From: Neoechinorhynchus agilis
Taxonomy: Eukaryota; Acanthocephala
Length of the DNA stretch: 64,000 bases
Direction: 5' to 3'
Assembly (NCBI GenBank): GCA_051530055.1
Contig: CM121343.1
Coordinates: forward strand, 4,340,001 to 4,404,000
Part shown: piece by piece, positions 46,023 to 57,900 of the stretch
Layout of the letters: each line of letters opens with the position of its first letter
Numbering within the stretch: position 1 is the first letter of the stretch
Notes under the pieces: generated by a model
What the model saw: only the letters and a program-made list of their open reading frames with translations
Databases searched by the model: none
What the model was told of the DNA's origin: nothing
Translations under genes and position numbers: made by a program

Positions 46023-49000
46023 ATGAGCGGAGTTGGAACGAATCTACAGGTTGACTGTGCAAGGCAAATATCTGATCGTCTTTACCAAATCCATTCAAAC
46101 GCTGTCAAGTTTTTCGATATATTTACTCCGGAAATAACAAGATTGAGGGAAAAGCTAGGATTCCTCTTGCGCGACATATTGGTGAACTCAAACAATTGTT
46201 CACCCGACGAGTTCTTGAATCGAATCTACGAAATGATGCGTAATCGACTTGTACAAGACATTGTCAAAAAATATAGATCCTTGCATAAATTCGAATCTAA
46301 TGCAGAAGCGGATGAAATATATTTAAGGCATATCAATACCATGATTGGCTTTTTGAGCTCTCTCGTACATGAGTTAGAAGCTGAAGATTCACACAACTAT
46401 CAGCTTTTGTGTAGAATAAATATCACAATTGGAGACCTCAATAGATATGGCTATTCTTGTCATTGTTCTTTGGAAGGTGAACGGGAGGATTTTCTTATTA
46501 TGTCCGATCAAGTCTATCGGATAGCGAGCGCTTATGATCCTGATTATGGCTGTTGCTACAATCAATTGGGCATTTTGTATGAGAATTACGGCAGGGCTCT
46601 TGATGCTATATATTTCTATCTTCTGGCACTTCAGTGTCATAAACCTCTGAACGCGGCACGAGATAATCTCATTATTCTGCTCAGTAAGTAGCGCTTTTGG
46701 TATCATTTTCGGGTAATCCTTCGAAAGCGAAGATTAAAATGTTAGAGATGATACCCTTAATAAAAGTAGAATATTGTCACTCTCATTATTTCCATCAACC
46801 TTCTCAAGTGTCCGAGAAATAGTGTTTAGTTTCTTTTTTGCCATTCCATTCGGATTTATGGATTTAGAAATGGCCCTGTGTACTTTTCTAGTTAACGTTC
46901 GCAATTTGGGAATGTTATTGTGCTAATGGCGACCATTTCTACTATTATGCTTGGAAATGATTCATAAATTAGCTGTAATTCGGCTAGATGTGATGTTCCA
47001 TTTAGCATTTTGTGGCTGCTCTGCGACAGATGGGATAGGTACCGTCTCCCATTTGGGAATGATTTATTACACATGCCGGAGGTTAATGGTGTTTTATCCA
47101 GAATTAGGTTCTTCAAAATCATCGGACAAATATTAAAATTTATTTTTGTGGTAAAAATAACCGTTGTCTACTACAATTTATGAAATCATTGTGATTAATT
47201 GAACTAAGCGTTTCTTTTGATGAATTACAAGTTTCCATATATTGATTTCCTGTATTAATTATTCTATTGAAATACGATCAATAATTGCTTCGCTTATAAT
47301 TATTGGACTTGTCGTAAAAGTTTTAAAGTGCAATAACTCAAAGCGCTGCACAAAGACACGAGTGATCCGTTATTGACCACGCTAAAACCAGTATTAAAGA
47401 TATTTTTGGATGCTAATGTAAAAGAATGTGCAACATCTATAGTGACAGCATTATTGAGCAAAATACGCGAACAATTACATCCAGGGACCAGCGTCGATGG
47501 TTTTGTTCATCGATTACTAATAATTTCAATTTTTATGTTTGAGCACTTAAGAGACCGGAGTCAGAAACGTAACGGCATCGGTAAAACAATTATGCAGTCG
47601 TGTTTGGCGTTTTCGTTCTCGATTTTCGATTTGGCAATATCCTATTTGTCCGCTCGATTGGAAACACCAACTGATTTTGAAAATGATTCTGGTTATACTG
47701 ACATTGATTACAATTCCGTAGAAAGAAATACGGGCTTATTTGAGCAGATGATTGAAGATTTGGATGTTTTAAACATGTTGCCGCCTAGTAACAACAATGA
47801 TTTTAATTCGGATGCATTTGATTTGCTTAATGATAGCATTGAGCAGGACGATGATCAAGAGTCACTCGAAGCACAGATCCTAGCCCGCAAGATGCACCAA
47901 TATGACGTATCTACGGATACTGATTATTACATGGAGGGATTCGATGATTCAGTATTTGAGGTGGAGTGCCAGAAACATATATTGGGAGATGGATTTAATT
48001 TTGTAAAAAGTGAGAAACTATTTAAGGCAGTTCGGATATATTGCATTTGGCTATCGTTAAACAGACGACTTATTAAGCAACTTAGTCAGTATAAATGCAC
48101 GAAATCTCAATTTTGTGCCTCGGATCCTTTATTCAATTGCAATCTCGACCTGTCCATACTTTTAAGAAGTGCTTATTTCCAGAAGGGGTAACCCAACCGC
48201 CAACAATTAGTATTCGTGATTTTATTAAAATTTAAAAGACTGGAATTTATATTGAAACGCGTCTCACTTTCGAGTGGAGTATTGCATTTGTATTTTGTAG
48301 TTTCTTTTCAATAATTGAGGTTATCGAGCTCCAAAACTACATGGATATCTTTCGCTCAAATTCTTAACGCACTCCCAAATGAGCAGACAATCTTAAAAAG
48401 TCGCATATGTAGTCATGAAAAGGTGATTGATTTAATTGAAGAAAAGCGGCTGCAGTATCGACCACCACCGATAGAAGACGACCTTGAACTACGATCTTGC
48501 ACTGCTTTTAGGAAGCATTATTCTGAAATTCAATTCGGGAGAGTTCCTCAGTACTGTGTTAAATTGGATGAGAATGAAGAAGCGGTTGTGATTATTTGTA
48601 CTCTGAGGTATTTCGCATACTGGCAATGCAGATCTCCTGGGTGTTTTTTAATCTTAAAGGTTTTACCGATTTTTGACTGTGAAGATGACACTTTGTTGTT
48701 CCGTTTGTACACTTCTATGCCAGCAGGAACTGATTATTCGTTGGATACTCTAATTGCAAAGGCATTTCCATCATGGAGTGAGGTTCCTGGAATTCTTGAA
48801 GAAGACGAAGAAACCATCACGCTTTTTAAGCATGCACTCTCAATCGAGCAAGATGAGAGTAAAACAACGGCGTTCAAATTGAACGACCCTGTTGTCACTG
48901 TGGTGCACTGTTCGGTATTTAATGCCGACTGGAAGGTTCTTATTGGAATACCTAAAAGATTGCCATGTACGCTCATATTTCCATACAGTACTTTTGATTT

Positions 49001-49319
49001 CTTCGATAGTATAAAAGAAACTGAACCAGAAATTCAACTAATGAGTTTCTGGATCATGATGCATTCTGGTAAACATGGCCGTTACGTTCGAACTTACTCA
49101 AAGTTACCTTCTTATACTACTGAAATAGATTACGATTTGATGCTCAACGAGGCTATGGAGGTCTATAGAAAATTACGCAGTGACGATCAAAACCAATCAA
49201 CTACACAATATGCCATTATGGTATCATCAAAATTTTATGAAACGAACGGAGATAAATTTGGTAGCGTTATCTCAAAGTGTGACCGAAGTCATCTAATTCT
49301 TGTTGAGTTAAATGAATAA
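46023..49319 (+). CDS. SMG5: SMG5, nonsense-mediated mRNA decay factor
   Basis: SMG5 binds phosphorylated UPF1 with SMG7 and recruits decay machinery. Exons 46023-46683, 47344-48187 and 48320-49319 are clear; one or more small exons probably lie between 46.7 and 47.3 kb. The N-terminal 14-3-3-like/TPR region reads 'FTPEITRLREKLGFL' for 'FKPENISLRNKLREL' and 'CYNQLGILYENYGRALDAIY' for 'PFNQLGTLAGSKYYNVEAMY'. The middle exon carries an acidic linker. The last exon has 'PPIEDDLELRSCTAFRKHYS' for 'LLPEDMALRNLPPLRAAHRR', then a PIN-like fold with 'KHGRYVRTYSKL' for 'KKGNRYIRCQKEV'. The PIN region is diverged, and the acidic residues that make SMG6 an endonuclease are not evident, as in other SMG5 proteins. 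An acceptor lies 14 nt before the ATG. Confidence 0.88.
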
Positions 49320-49666
49320 GATTTCGAAATTATTGCATGCTACTCGCTTGTGAATTATTTATGATGTTTCTCGATGTGTTTGGTTTTTGAAGATTCTTTG
49401 TTCATTATGGATATCTTAGCCCTAAGCTATAAATTGGGCAAATTTGTTTTCTGAATACTGATTGAAAATAAATCGTGATAGCGTTCCATTTGGATTCTGA
49501 AACTTTTGATTTATCGCCACCATCATAAACATTGCTTGACTCAATGACACCTTAATGATGGCGTTAAAGGTTTCCAACTCACTTAAAACCCAAATCACTA
49601 CCAAAAATAAGCATATATTTCTTGACTTAAAAATATGTGATCTTAAATCGGCTTAATAATAAGAAT
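49320..49666. other. SMG5 3' flank
   Basis: AT-rich; nothing recognised. Confidence 0.5.
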
Positions 49667-49774
49667 CTGAAAAGGAATCAGAGGAGGGCAACGCTGTCAG
49701 TCATCTCATCCCTCTTATTGAGCAAAGAGGGATGAGCTGACGGACAGCGTTGCCCTCCTCTGATTCCTTTTCAG
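49667..49774. repeat. Fold-back hairpin element 4
   Basis: 'CTGAAAAGGAATCAGAGGAG' at 49667 is perfectly mirrored by 'CTCCTCTGATTCCTTTTCAG' ending at 49774. Pairing continues through 'GGCAACGCTGTC' and 'CATCCCTCTT' to a 7-base loop, so the whole element is almost one uninterrupted stem of about 50 bp. Confidence 0.92.
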
Positions 49775-50064
49775 ACAACCGAAGAAAAGCTTCCTGACGA
49801 AGACGCAAGGCGTCGAAAATTTGAAGCAATAAACAAATAAAACACCCATTTTCCGTTCGATAATAAATCTGGAATAAACATGAGGGTGTTGGGAAAAGAG
49901 GCTTTTCATAATATTAATAAGAATCTTACAGGTACAATAACCTAAAATATATAGTGAGATTCCAAATGTATCCTGTCCTTGGATTGTAAACTTTTATAAA
50001 TTGAAATCACCTCGAATATCAAAACATTCGCACAAGGACTTATGAAAGTGGAATTATTATGCCG

Positions 50065-50145
50065 CAAGTTCATAATCTCTGAGTTTGTTTGTTAGTTATC
50101 GATAGAGTCTATAACTAACAAACAGACTCAGAGATGATGAACTTG
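50065..50145. repeat. Fold-back hairpin element 5
   Basis: 'CAAGTTCATAATCTCTGAGT' at 50065 pairs with 'ACTCAGAGATGATGAACTTG' ending at about 50145, and inner arms 'TTTGTTAGTTAT' and 'ATAACTAACAAA' close to an 11-base loop. Two or three mismatches. Confidence 0.9.
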
Positions 50146-50189
50146 TGGTGAGACGTCTTTTTAATCGAAATAATCATTTATTGCGGGTT

Positions 50190-50290
50190 TTAGAGCTCTA
50201 ATCATAATAATTCTCAAATCACATTCCCCTCCCCGGCACCTCCTCTCACATATCGACACCTATGAAAATGATTTCGAAACTATTTGTAAT
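50190..50290 (-). repeat. Solo relic of the MITE family found in the GAPVD1 intron
   Basis: On the minus strand it reads 'GTCGATATGTGAGAGGAGGT' then 'GCCGGGG' and 'GAGAATTATTATGATT', corresponding to the array's 'GGCGATATGTGAGGAAGTG', 'CCGGGAGG' and 'GAATTATTG'. Diverged and single copy here. Confidence 0.5.
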
Positions 50291-50469
50291 CACAGAGCGG
50301 TTAGTAGCCTCAGTAATTTCAAAATATGAATTTTTATGTTTCAGTCGCCAATAATATTTAACCAATACGATGCACTCAAATTTAGAAAATCAAATAGGAC
50401 GAGTAAATGAATACTTATTTGAAACGTGATGCAAATACCCTGTTACCATTTTTAGAATACTTTCCACAT

Positions 50470-50790
50470 TCTCAGGATGTATGAATCATTCCTCGGGCTT
50501 TCTCGTAATCCCAATTCAATTCATCCTTCCCGCAACTTCTCCCCTTTTCCATACTGCCTAATTTTCTTGGATATCATGACTTGAAATGAACATGAGGAAA
50601 GACCCAAGCTCTCCTGCACACAATAACCATCAATATCCGTCCGAACAAGCCTTCCGACCCGACCGAAACCGTAATCCACTTCACAATCAAAAAACTGCAT
50701 TAATTGACCCAATCTGAACCCGAGTTTTTATGAGAACCCAAAGATACATGGGTCCTTTTCATTGTTAACTAACAAATAAGCGTGTTATTA
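50470..50790 (+). mobile_element. 3' fragment of LINE family A
   Basis: Matches the last ~250 bases of the copies at 13.9 and 23.3 kb: 'GAACATGAGGAAAGACCC', 'CCGACCGAAACCGTAATCC', and the tail 'CAAATAAGCGTGTTATTAT'. Strongly diverged and 5'-truncated. Confidence 0.6.
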
Positions 50791-51706
50791 TAAAGGCACT
50801 GATCGTCCATAAATGCTGATTATACATTTCTAATTACACATATAATCGTTGTAGCAGAATATCTTTAAAAAATATTGCAATTGACATTCGATTTTGCTTT
50901 AAAGAACTTGTATCATTGTGTGCGAGTTAATACACAACGTCCTGATATTATAATATTATCTCTTATTTGATTCGGTTTAAAAAAGAAATTCACTGTAAAC
51001 TTTATCGCTTTTTCTTATATAAATATTTAATTAAAATTGTCGTGAGCATATTTTATTTTCATTTCACGAATGAGTCGAGGTTACCTGGTGAAATCCCCAA
51101 GAATATGTACAGTTTTCAAATCTTTTCTAGGACTAACTATTAGATAGATATTTTCTGCCGAAATGCTTTAAGTCATTAAGTAAAAAGTGATCGGCACTAT
51201 TTAACTGGCCTTTCAGGGCTAATGATAAAAACTATTACTATGTTTACTCTAATATCACTCGCCAATATTCTTTGAACATGCAATAAAATTGAGCGATCAA
51301 AGCAGGTTGCTGCCTATTAAGAGTCGATACTTATCAAAAAAATCAAGCTTAAACAAAATTGCATTTCTCCTTTTTTTTCAAATTCAACTTTGCTGCCATT
51401 TCGCCCATTGTGCTTATAAACCGTCCTTCATCACTTTGTCCCAACAAATCTTTTAGAGCTATGAATTAGCTTAAGATTAAGAAGGAAATTCGAGCGATTG
51501 TCCAATAGTAATCTTCGACCTGTAAAGACTGAAAATTCAAAGTGCTTGGACGAATCAAAGTAAATTTTAATAGAGCTTTCACGATAAAAATAAAATTTAA
51601 CATCTATTTGAGGACAAGCGCAATTAAAGAGGGATTTAAAACACACAAGCGTACAAAAGCTCATTTTATCCAAAAGGGCTTCGTATTTGGAATTCATTTA
51701 CCATCA
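50791..51706. other. AT-rich noncoding stretch
   Basis: No gene recognised; 3' flank of the minus-strand SET gene. An open frame on the minus strand at 51431-51697 is not recognisable. Confidence 0.5.
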
Positions 51707-53352
51707 TTAAAAGACCCTGCGTTTAAAATATGATGTGCGAGTTTCCCATTTGCGAAAATTGCTCTTTCGATTCCATCTAGTCCATTTCTTCAGAATTTGT
51801 CGGCTTTTTTTCACATTGTGGACCTTGACGGGATCACTTTCATTGTCTACCTGAATAATAATGGCTTTTACAATTTTGAGAATATCGTTCTCGTCTCGCT
51901 TGAGTGTGGATCTGTAAATCAGTTCAGATGCCCATAATCGCAAATGAGGTTTTAGATAATGCATTTTGTTCACAACTACAATTTTTCGTGGTAAGCATGC
52001 GAACAAGTCAAGACAAATCGATTGATAATCTCGATAAATAAGTGGATAATACATACCTTCATTTAACAGCGTGCGTAAAATCTTTGCAAATTTATACTTA
52101 GAAAATAACTCGGACGATTTGAGATTTAATACAAGAGGACCTTTACCCGGTGCTAAACCTCAAACTACCAAAATTTGTATTTTGGCGTTCGACGGGAAGC
52201 TTCATTTATATGATACAGAGCTTCAGTCCTTTCTTCAACGGTTGAGCTTTGTAAAAGTTTCTTAACTAGAGAGGCCGTTCTCATTCTGATGCATTGAAAT
52301 TTAGGCCTAGAATATTTTTTCTTTATCGAAAATGCTTCTAATTTAGCTAGATCCTTTTTGGAGCAAAATGTTTTCACACATTCGGGTGCTCCACATCTAC
52401 ATGTCAATAATCCATCGATATTCTTTGCAGTAAACAAATAATTGTACGTTATCTCCTCGCCTTCTTCGATATCTCTATTTGCAAACATTCCAATTCGATC
52501 GGTGCCATTGATTGTCCAAACATCTGCTCGAGAGTTTGGATCGCAACTGTGATTTATGAAACGACTAATATTGCCCTTAAGTGTGGCATCCAACGTCAAA
52601 AAATCCCCGTATGTCATTCCATGAATTAGAGATCAGGTAATCATTTTAAAGGATCAATATACTATTAAAATATGTTTCCAGTTTAAATGTTCAAAAACAA
52701 TAAATCACCATTTATTGCCTTACCAAAAAAATTACGAATTACTAAGAGCGCCGTTTATATATATTCTTCAAAAGCACTAATCAGCCAACATTATTCTATA
52801 TCATTTAATGTTTTTAGAAGGCAATAATAAAGAAGACCGCGATTGAATATAATCAATCGTTAACTAATAAATTTTTTACGTAGATACGAGTTTGCTGGCC
52901 CAGGCTAACTGTTCTCCAATATAAGGATTGAAATTTGCTGGATCAATGGCGCGAAGAAGAGCGGATCTGCATTCAGCTTCTTTTTTTGTAACAACCTGTC
53001 CAACATATTCAACAATGAACTCATCGCATGATATTTTGTTCAAAGTTCGAACACCCCAACCCTTCATTTCGGTTTTAATAATTTCCAACTTTACCTTGCT
53101 CCCTGTCTGCATCCTGCGATTAGTGCAGTATTTTCCGCAATCGCAATCATCAGGGCATTCAACCCCTATACTACGATTAATACATGAGATACCACATCCA
53201 ACCTTACGTCCCGATTCTATATCCTTGGTTATAGTACATGAACACTTGCCTGCGAATTCGCAATGCACTAAACCAATTCGTTTACTCACAATCCATTCGT
53301 TTTCTTCGATGGGAATATAAACAGGAGGAATACTTTCTACAGAATAGTCCAT
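51707..53352 (-). CDS. SET-domain histone methyltransferase (ASH1/SETD2/NSD type)
   Basis: Predicted nuclear histone H3K36 methyltransferase. The first exon (53352 to about 52885) has an AWS domain ('CSCTITKDIESGRKVGCG' ... 'ECPDDCDCGKYCTNRRMQ') and the start of SET ('GWGVRTLNKISCDEFIVEYV'). After a gap of about 260 nt, the exon near 52617-52270 gives the catalytic part 'RFINHSCDPNSRADVW', 'DIEEGEEITYNYLF' and a post-SET 'CRCGAPECVKTF'. Further exons continue left to about 51707 with a Lys-rich tail ending in 'ILKKWTRWNRKSN'. 'INHSCDPN..A.VW.ING..RIGMFA' is closest to ASH1 or NSD, but there are no PHD, PWWP or bromo domains here, so the protein is small. The acceptor before 52617 is unclear and one exon edge near 52160 is also unresolved. 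Confidence 0.82.
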
Positions 53353-54922
53353 TCGTGGGTTTTAATACATTCTCTCACAAATCAAATAGCTTCCGATGAT
53401 CATATCGACCACAATACGTTTTGTACTCACCAAATCGTCGTTACTTGTTTACGTAATTTTAAATATTTATATAAGCCATTTTAAATGGATCGATGCAAGA
53501 TAGCTTAAATGGAACGTCGTTGTCGCCACATTTTGTCTAGATTCGGCGTGAAATATAATCAAGCGAGTGACATGGATAAAATGATCGCGGCAATCCACAA
53601 ATACTAGTAATATTTGGAAACAAAATGATGGAACGGTGATCAATCCGAAAAGGCGGTTCGCTACTTTTCGTGCTTTTGTTAAAGAAACGATAAAGCTTTT
53701 ATGAATGTCCAGATAAAACATTCTCAAATTCATCATGGATATTTAATGTCATTGATCGCTACTACCAATCACTTTCTAATGTTTAGAAAACTCATTCAAT
53801 CCTAGAAATTTTCAATCATATTTTTGTGATTCGGATAAGAGCGGTAAATATTTGAGTAGAATTTAGGAGAAAAGGTGTTTTGTTTGAAATCAAGTTCATA
53901 TTCCCATATATAACACATCATCCATTGAAGATTTACAACTTCCACAATTTGGAGGAGATATATAAATGTCAAACATTGCGATAGGTTATTTTTAGGTTAT
54001 GCCTTTGTTTTGCTAAAAAATGTTACTCAAAAATGGAAATCTTTATTGAAGTGAATTTACTGTCAATGCGTCTGAGCAATAGACCTTTCCAATTACAATA
54101 CTAATTTTAATTCTCAAACTAATTGTCTTAGTATAAACATTTCACTTATAAAAATAGTCCAATTCGTTTTCAGCTAAATTCTGTTATATTTTAGTATTTT
54201 CTGCTTCAAGACTTTGAATTTCTTTTTTTAAGTGGTACTATGTGAAAATATTATCCAGTACTTTTTCATCCATAGACGTGCTTTCAAAAGTAAATTTTTT
54301 ATATTTTATGCTTTTGCTAACATTTAAAAATTGAACTTTTTCCAAAAAATAGGCGCTTAAATATTTTTATTTCCGAAATTCCTTCTAGTTTTCATTGTCG
54401 ATATCTTCGTTTATTACAATAAAAAACAGCCGGTGTGAAGGAGATGGATTTAAAACAATGCGTGAAAGTTTGATTTGCTGCGTGGATTTACTGATTATTA
54501 ACCTTTTAATTTACGAAATTCCATTCATCATTCAACCGAAGATCTCTGACTCATTAGTCCAGAGTTATCGTGACTTCCAAATCAATTAAATTTTTCTTTG
54601 TAAATTATCGCAATACGCTTTTGGTGTCAAATTTATGCTGAAATAAATCCGTATACACAATAAATCATTTAATTGATTTTAATTTTTCCTTAAAATACTT
54701 ATACGGTGTTTTGTAATTTTTTTATAATACGTTTGTCTGTATCATCAAAGTTTTCATATTTAAAATTGAATTTTACGACACACACACACACTGCCTCACA
54801 CTCGCGGATTTAAAAGATTGTTGCCTGAAATGAATTGATTGAATTATTGATTGGGACTACCAAACGTTTGCAAAGTGAGAATGAATGTATAATGGTAATG
54901 CTGCTTGTATTGTAATTGTACT
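53353..54922. other. AT-rich noncoding stretch between SET gene and collagen IV
   Basis: No gene recognised; includes the collagen 3' UTR and a short (AC)n run at about 54777-54790. Short frames at 53467-53736 and 54395-54589 lack resemblance. Confidence 0.5.
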
Positions 54923-57900
54923 TCACCACTTTCTAGACGAAGTTCCTGTCGCAATACCCATATCAATCACTGACGGTCGATGCGGGACGCTGCTGTAGAG
55001 ATCGGCGGTACACACTCTGCATCTAGACATTCTAGCTCTTCGCCTAGCGTCAGGCTTTAGAGTCTCTTCTCGAATATCAGTGGTGAAATTAGTGTTCTCA
55101 GGTAGAGCTGCGACATAGAACGACATAAAATGCGGATAAAAGTTGCACTGTTGTGAACTTTTACAATGGAAGTACGGGGTTCCAATGTGTTGCTGCAAGC
55201 AAGAACCAGGAGATGAAAGTGTTTGTGCCCCTCCATGTCCACCATCAGCACTTGCAATGAAATGACTGAATCCATCCCATAGAGCCATGTAACCACTTGG
55301 ACATTGTGGTATTTGAGAAGTCTGACTGTGAACAGCGAATACCTTCGATCATTTGGTGAGTAAAATGCTCAAACATTTCCTCTGACTTACCGGAGCCTTG
55401 TTTTCACAAACGACGCATCGACTCACATAAGGTTCAATCTCCATCGCGTTCCACGTACTCATGTCACTCCTCATCGGGTTGTTAGTAGCCAACCAATACG
55501 AGTAATCATTGCGTGTGGCATAATGACAGGTATTCTGAATGTCGCAAAATAAAAATGGCATTGCACTAAACTTAATCAAACAACTTCCGGCAGTGCCTAA
55601 ATTACTTGAATCGTATATAATTTTATTATCTTACCACTCACCCAAGTCTTGTAAATGAGCGTATGAATCTCCTTGAATTCCCATAAAAGAATATCCTCTA
55701 TAAATTTCTATCGCATCCAATTCACATTGTGGAATGTCTGTACTCTGGCTATGCCTTAATAATCGCAATTTTACAGAATATTGTTCCGTTTTTATGCCCC
55801 CCCTCTTTACCGTGCGTAAACAAATGATCCATCGAAAAATCCATCTGTGCCAGGTGATCCCGGCAATCCTCGAATACCCATCTGCCCCGTCGTACCGACT
55901 AACCCACGGGCACCCGCATCTCCAGGTATTCCTTTCATGCCCGCAGCTCCGGGCATACCATGGGTACCCGGTGGGCCAGATCTACCCTGACCTCCTGGCA
56001 TTCCAGCATCACCTTCTTTTCCAATAGGGCCTTGAATGCCTATGTTAAGTTCGGCATTTATCGTGGAACATTTTTTTCATGTGAAAATACGAACCTCTAT
56101 GACCAACATCGCCGCGATCGCCCTGATCTCCTGAAACCCCAACAATCAACTTCGCAACAGACGGAGGGCCCTGCAATCCTGGAGCGCCGGGTATTCCAAC
56201 AGGTCCGGCCGAACCCTTGTTGCCTCTTTGTCCTTTGTTCCCAGGTGCCCCTAACATTCCTATAAGGCCCATATCACCTCGCATTCCTTTTATTCCTGGA
56301 AGTCCGCTAATCCCAGCTCGGCCAGAAATACCCATGTAGCCTGGACGTCCACGATGACCACTATCTCCCGGATAACCTTTAAGTCCGCGTGAACCAGATT
56401 TACCAACTAATCCAGGCTTTCCAGGTATACCAACGGGTCCCTTTTTGCCAGGAACACCAGGCATACCTGGCATACCGGGCCTTCCTGGTTCTCCCGCCTG
56501 TCCTTTGACGCTCGGTAACGCGATTCCAGGCAGCCCAGGCAAACCAGGCAATCCTACATCACCGATGTCTCCAACCAATCCTCTAATTCCAGGTTGGCCG
56601 CTATCACCGACATCTCCCGTTTCCCCTCTAGATCCCTGTCCACCTATAACGGATTTATGGAGAATATATTAAGCAAATAAAAATCAAATAATCTATCTTA
56701 CCAAAATCACCATGTTCTCCTGGTCGTCCAGTTGATCCTGCATCTCCACGTTGTCCCTTAATACCAGTATCTCCTCTGGAACCCTTGAAACCCATTAATC
56801 CTAGCAAGCCAACATCACCGGGCCTTCCAGGTGCACCCATTATACCAGGGATACCTACGATACTCATCGTCAGCCATATGTATAGGGTCCAAAGATCGCT
56901 TAACACTAACCTTGTCTTCCCGGAGCACCAAGCATTCCAGGCATGCCTATCATTCCAGTATCTCCACGTTCTCCTGATATTCCAGCCAATCCAGTGTCGC
57001 CTGGAGAGCCACGCACACCCGGTTCACCAACTTGTCCATCACTTCCATGTCTGCCAACCAATCCCGGCTCGCCAGGCAATCCAACTCTACCAGATTCACC
57101 TGCTGGTCCTTTTCTACCCTAAAATAGAACATGATCATAGCATAGTAAGCTCTATTCCTATACATACTGGAACACCCGGAACTCCTTTGGTACCAGCTTG
57201 TCCAGGTATGCCTGGTGGACCGATATCTCCGGGACGCCCAACTGCTCCACTTGAACCATGCTTTCCATTAAACCCAGGTTCGCCTTTTGAACCAGGAACA
57301 CCTTGAGCTCCTGGTCTTCCGGGAGGACCGGGGTATCCGGGTTTCCCAGCAACACCCGGTGGGCCCGCTTGTCCTCTATCTCCTCTCGGTCCAGTTATTC
57401 CCTTGTATCCAAAGCCGATAACTCCAGGTATTCCAGGCAGGCCGTGCATTCCATCTCTGCCTCTACCACCTTGGGGTCCTGGAGGTCCATCTGCTCCCCT
57501 ATCACCGTGTAATCCCGGTAAACCGGGAGGGCCAGGTTCACCAGGAGATCCTCTATATCCCATCACACCTAAATCTCCCGGCATTCCTTTCGGGCCAGGC
57601 TTTCCATCCAAGGGGACCTCTGCACTGAGACCAGGTTCACCAACGTCTCCTTTTTGTCCAGCCATCCCCGGAATCCCATCACGTCCAGGTGCTCCAGGTG
57701 CTCCAGGGGTACCCATATCGCCAATTATACCCGGAGTACCAAGCATTCCAGGCGGACCAGGAAATCCTACATCACCCACATCACCACGCTGTCCCTTAAT
57801 TCCTATAAAACCAATTTGGCCGTCGATTCCTCGTCCTCCTTTAAATCCAGGAACACCCGGCATTCCCGGCAACCCGGGTGTTCCAATTTGTCCTGTTGAT

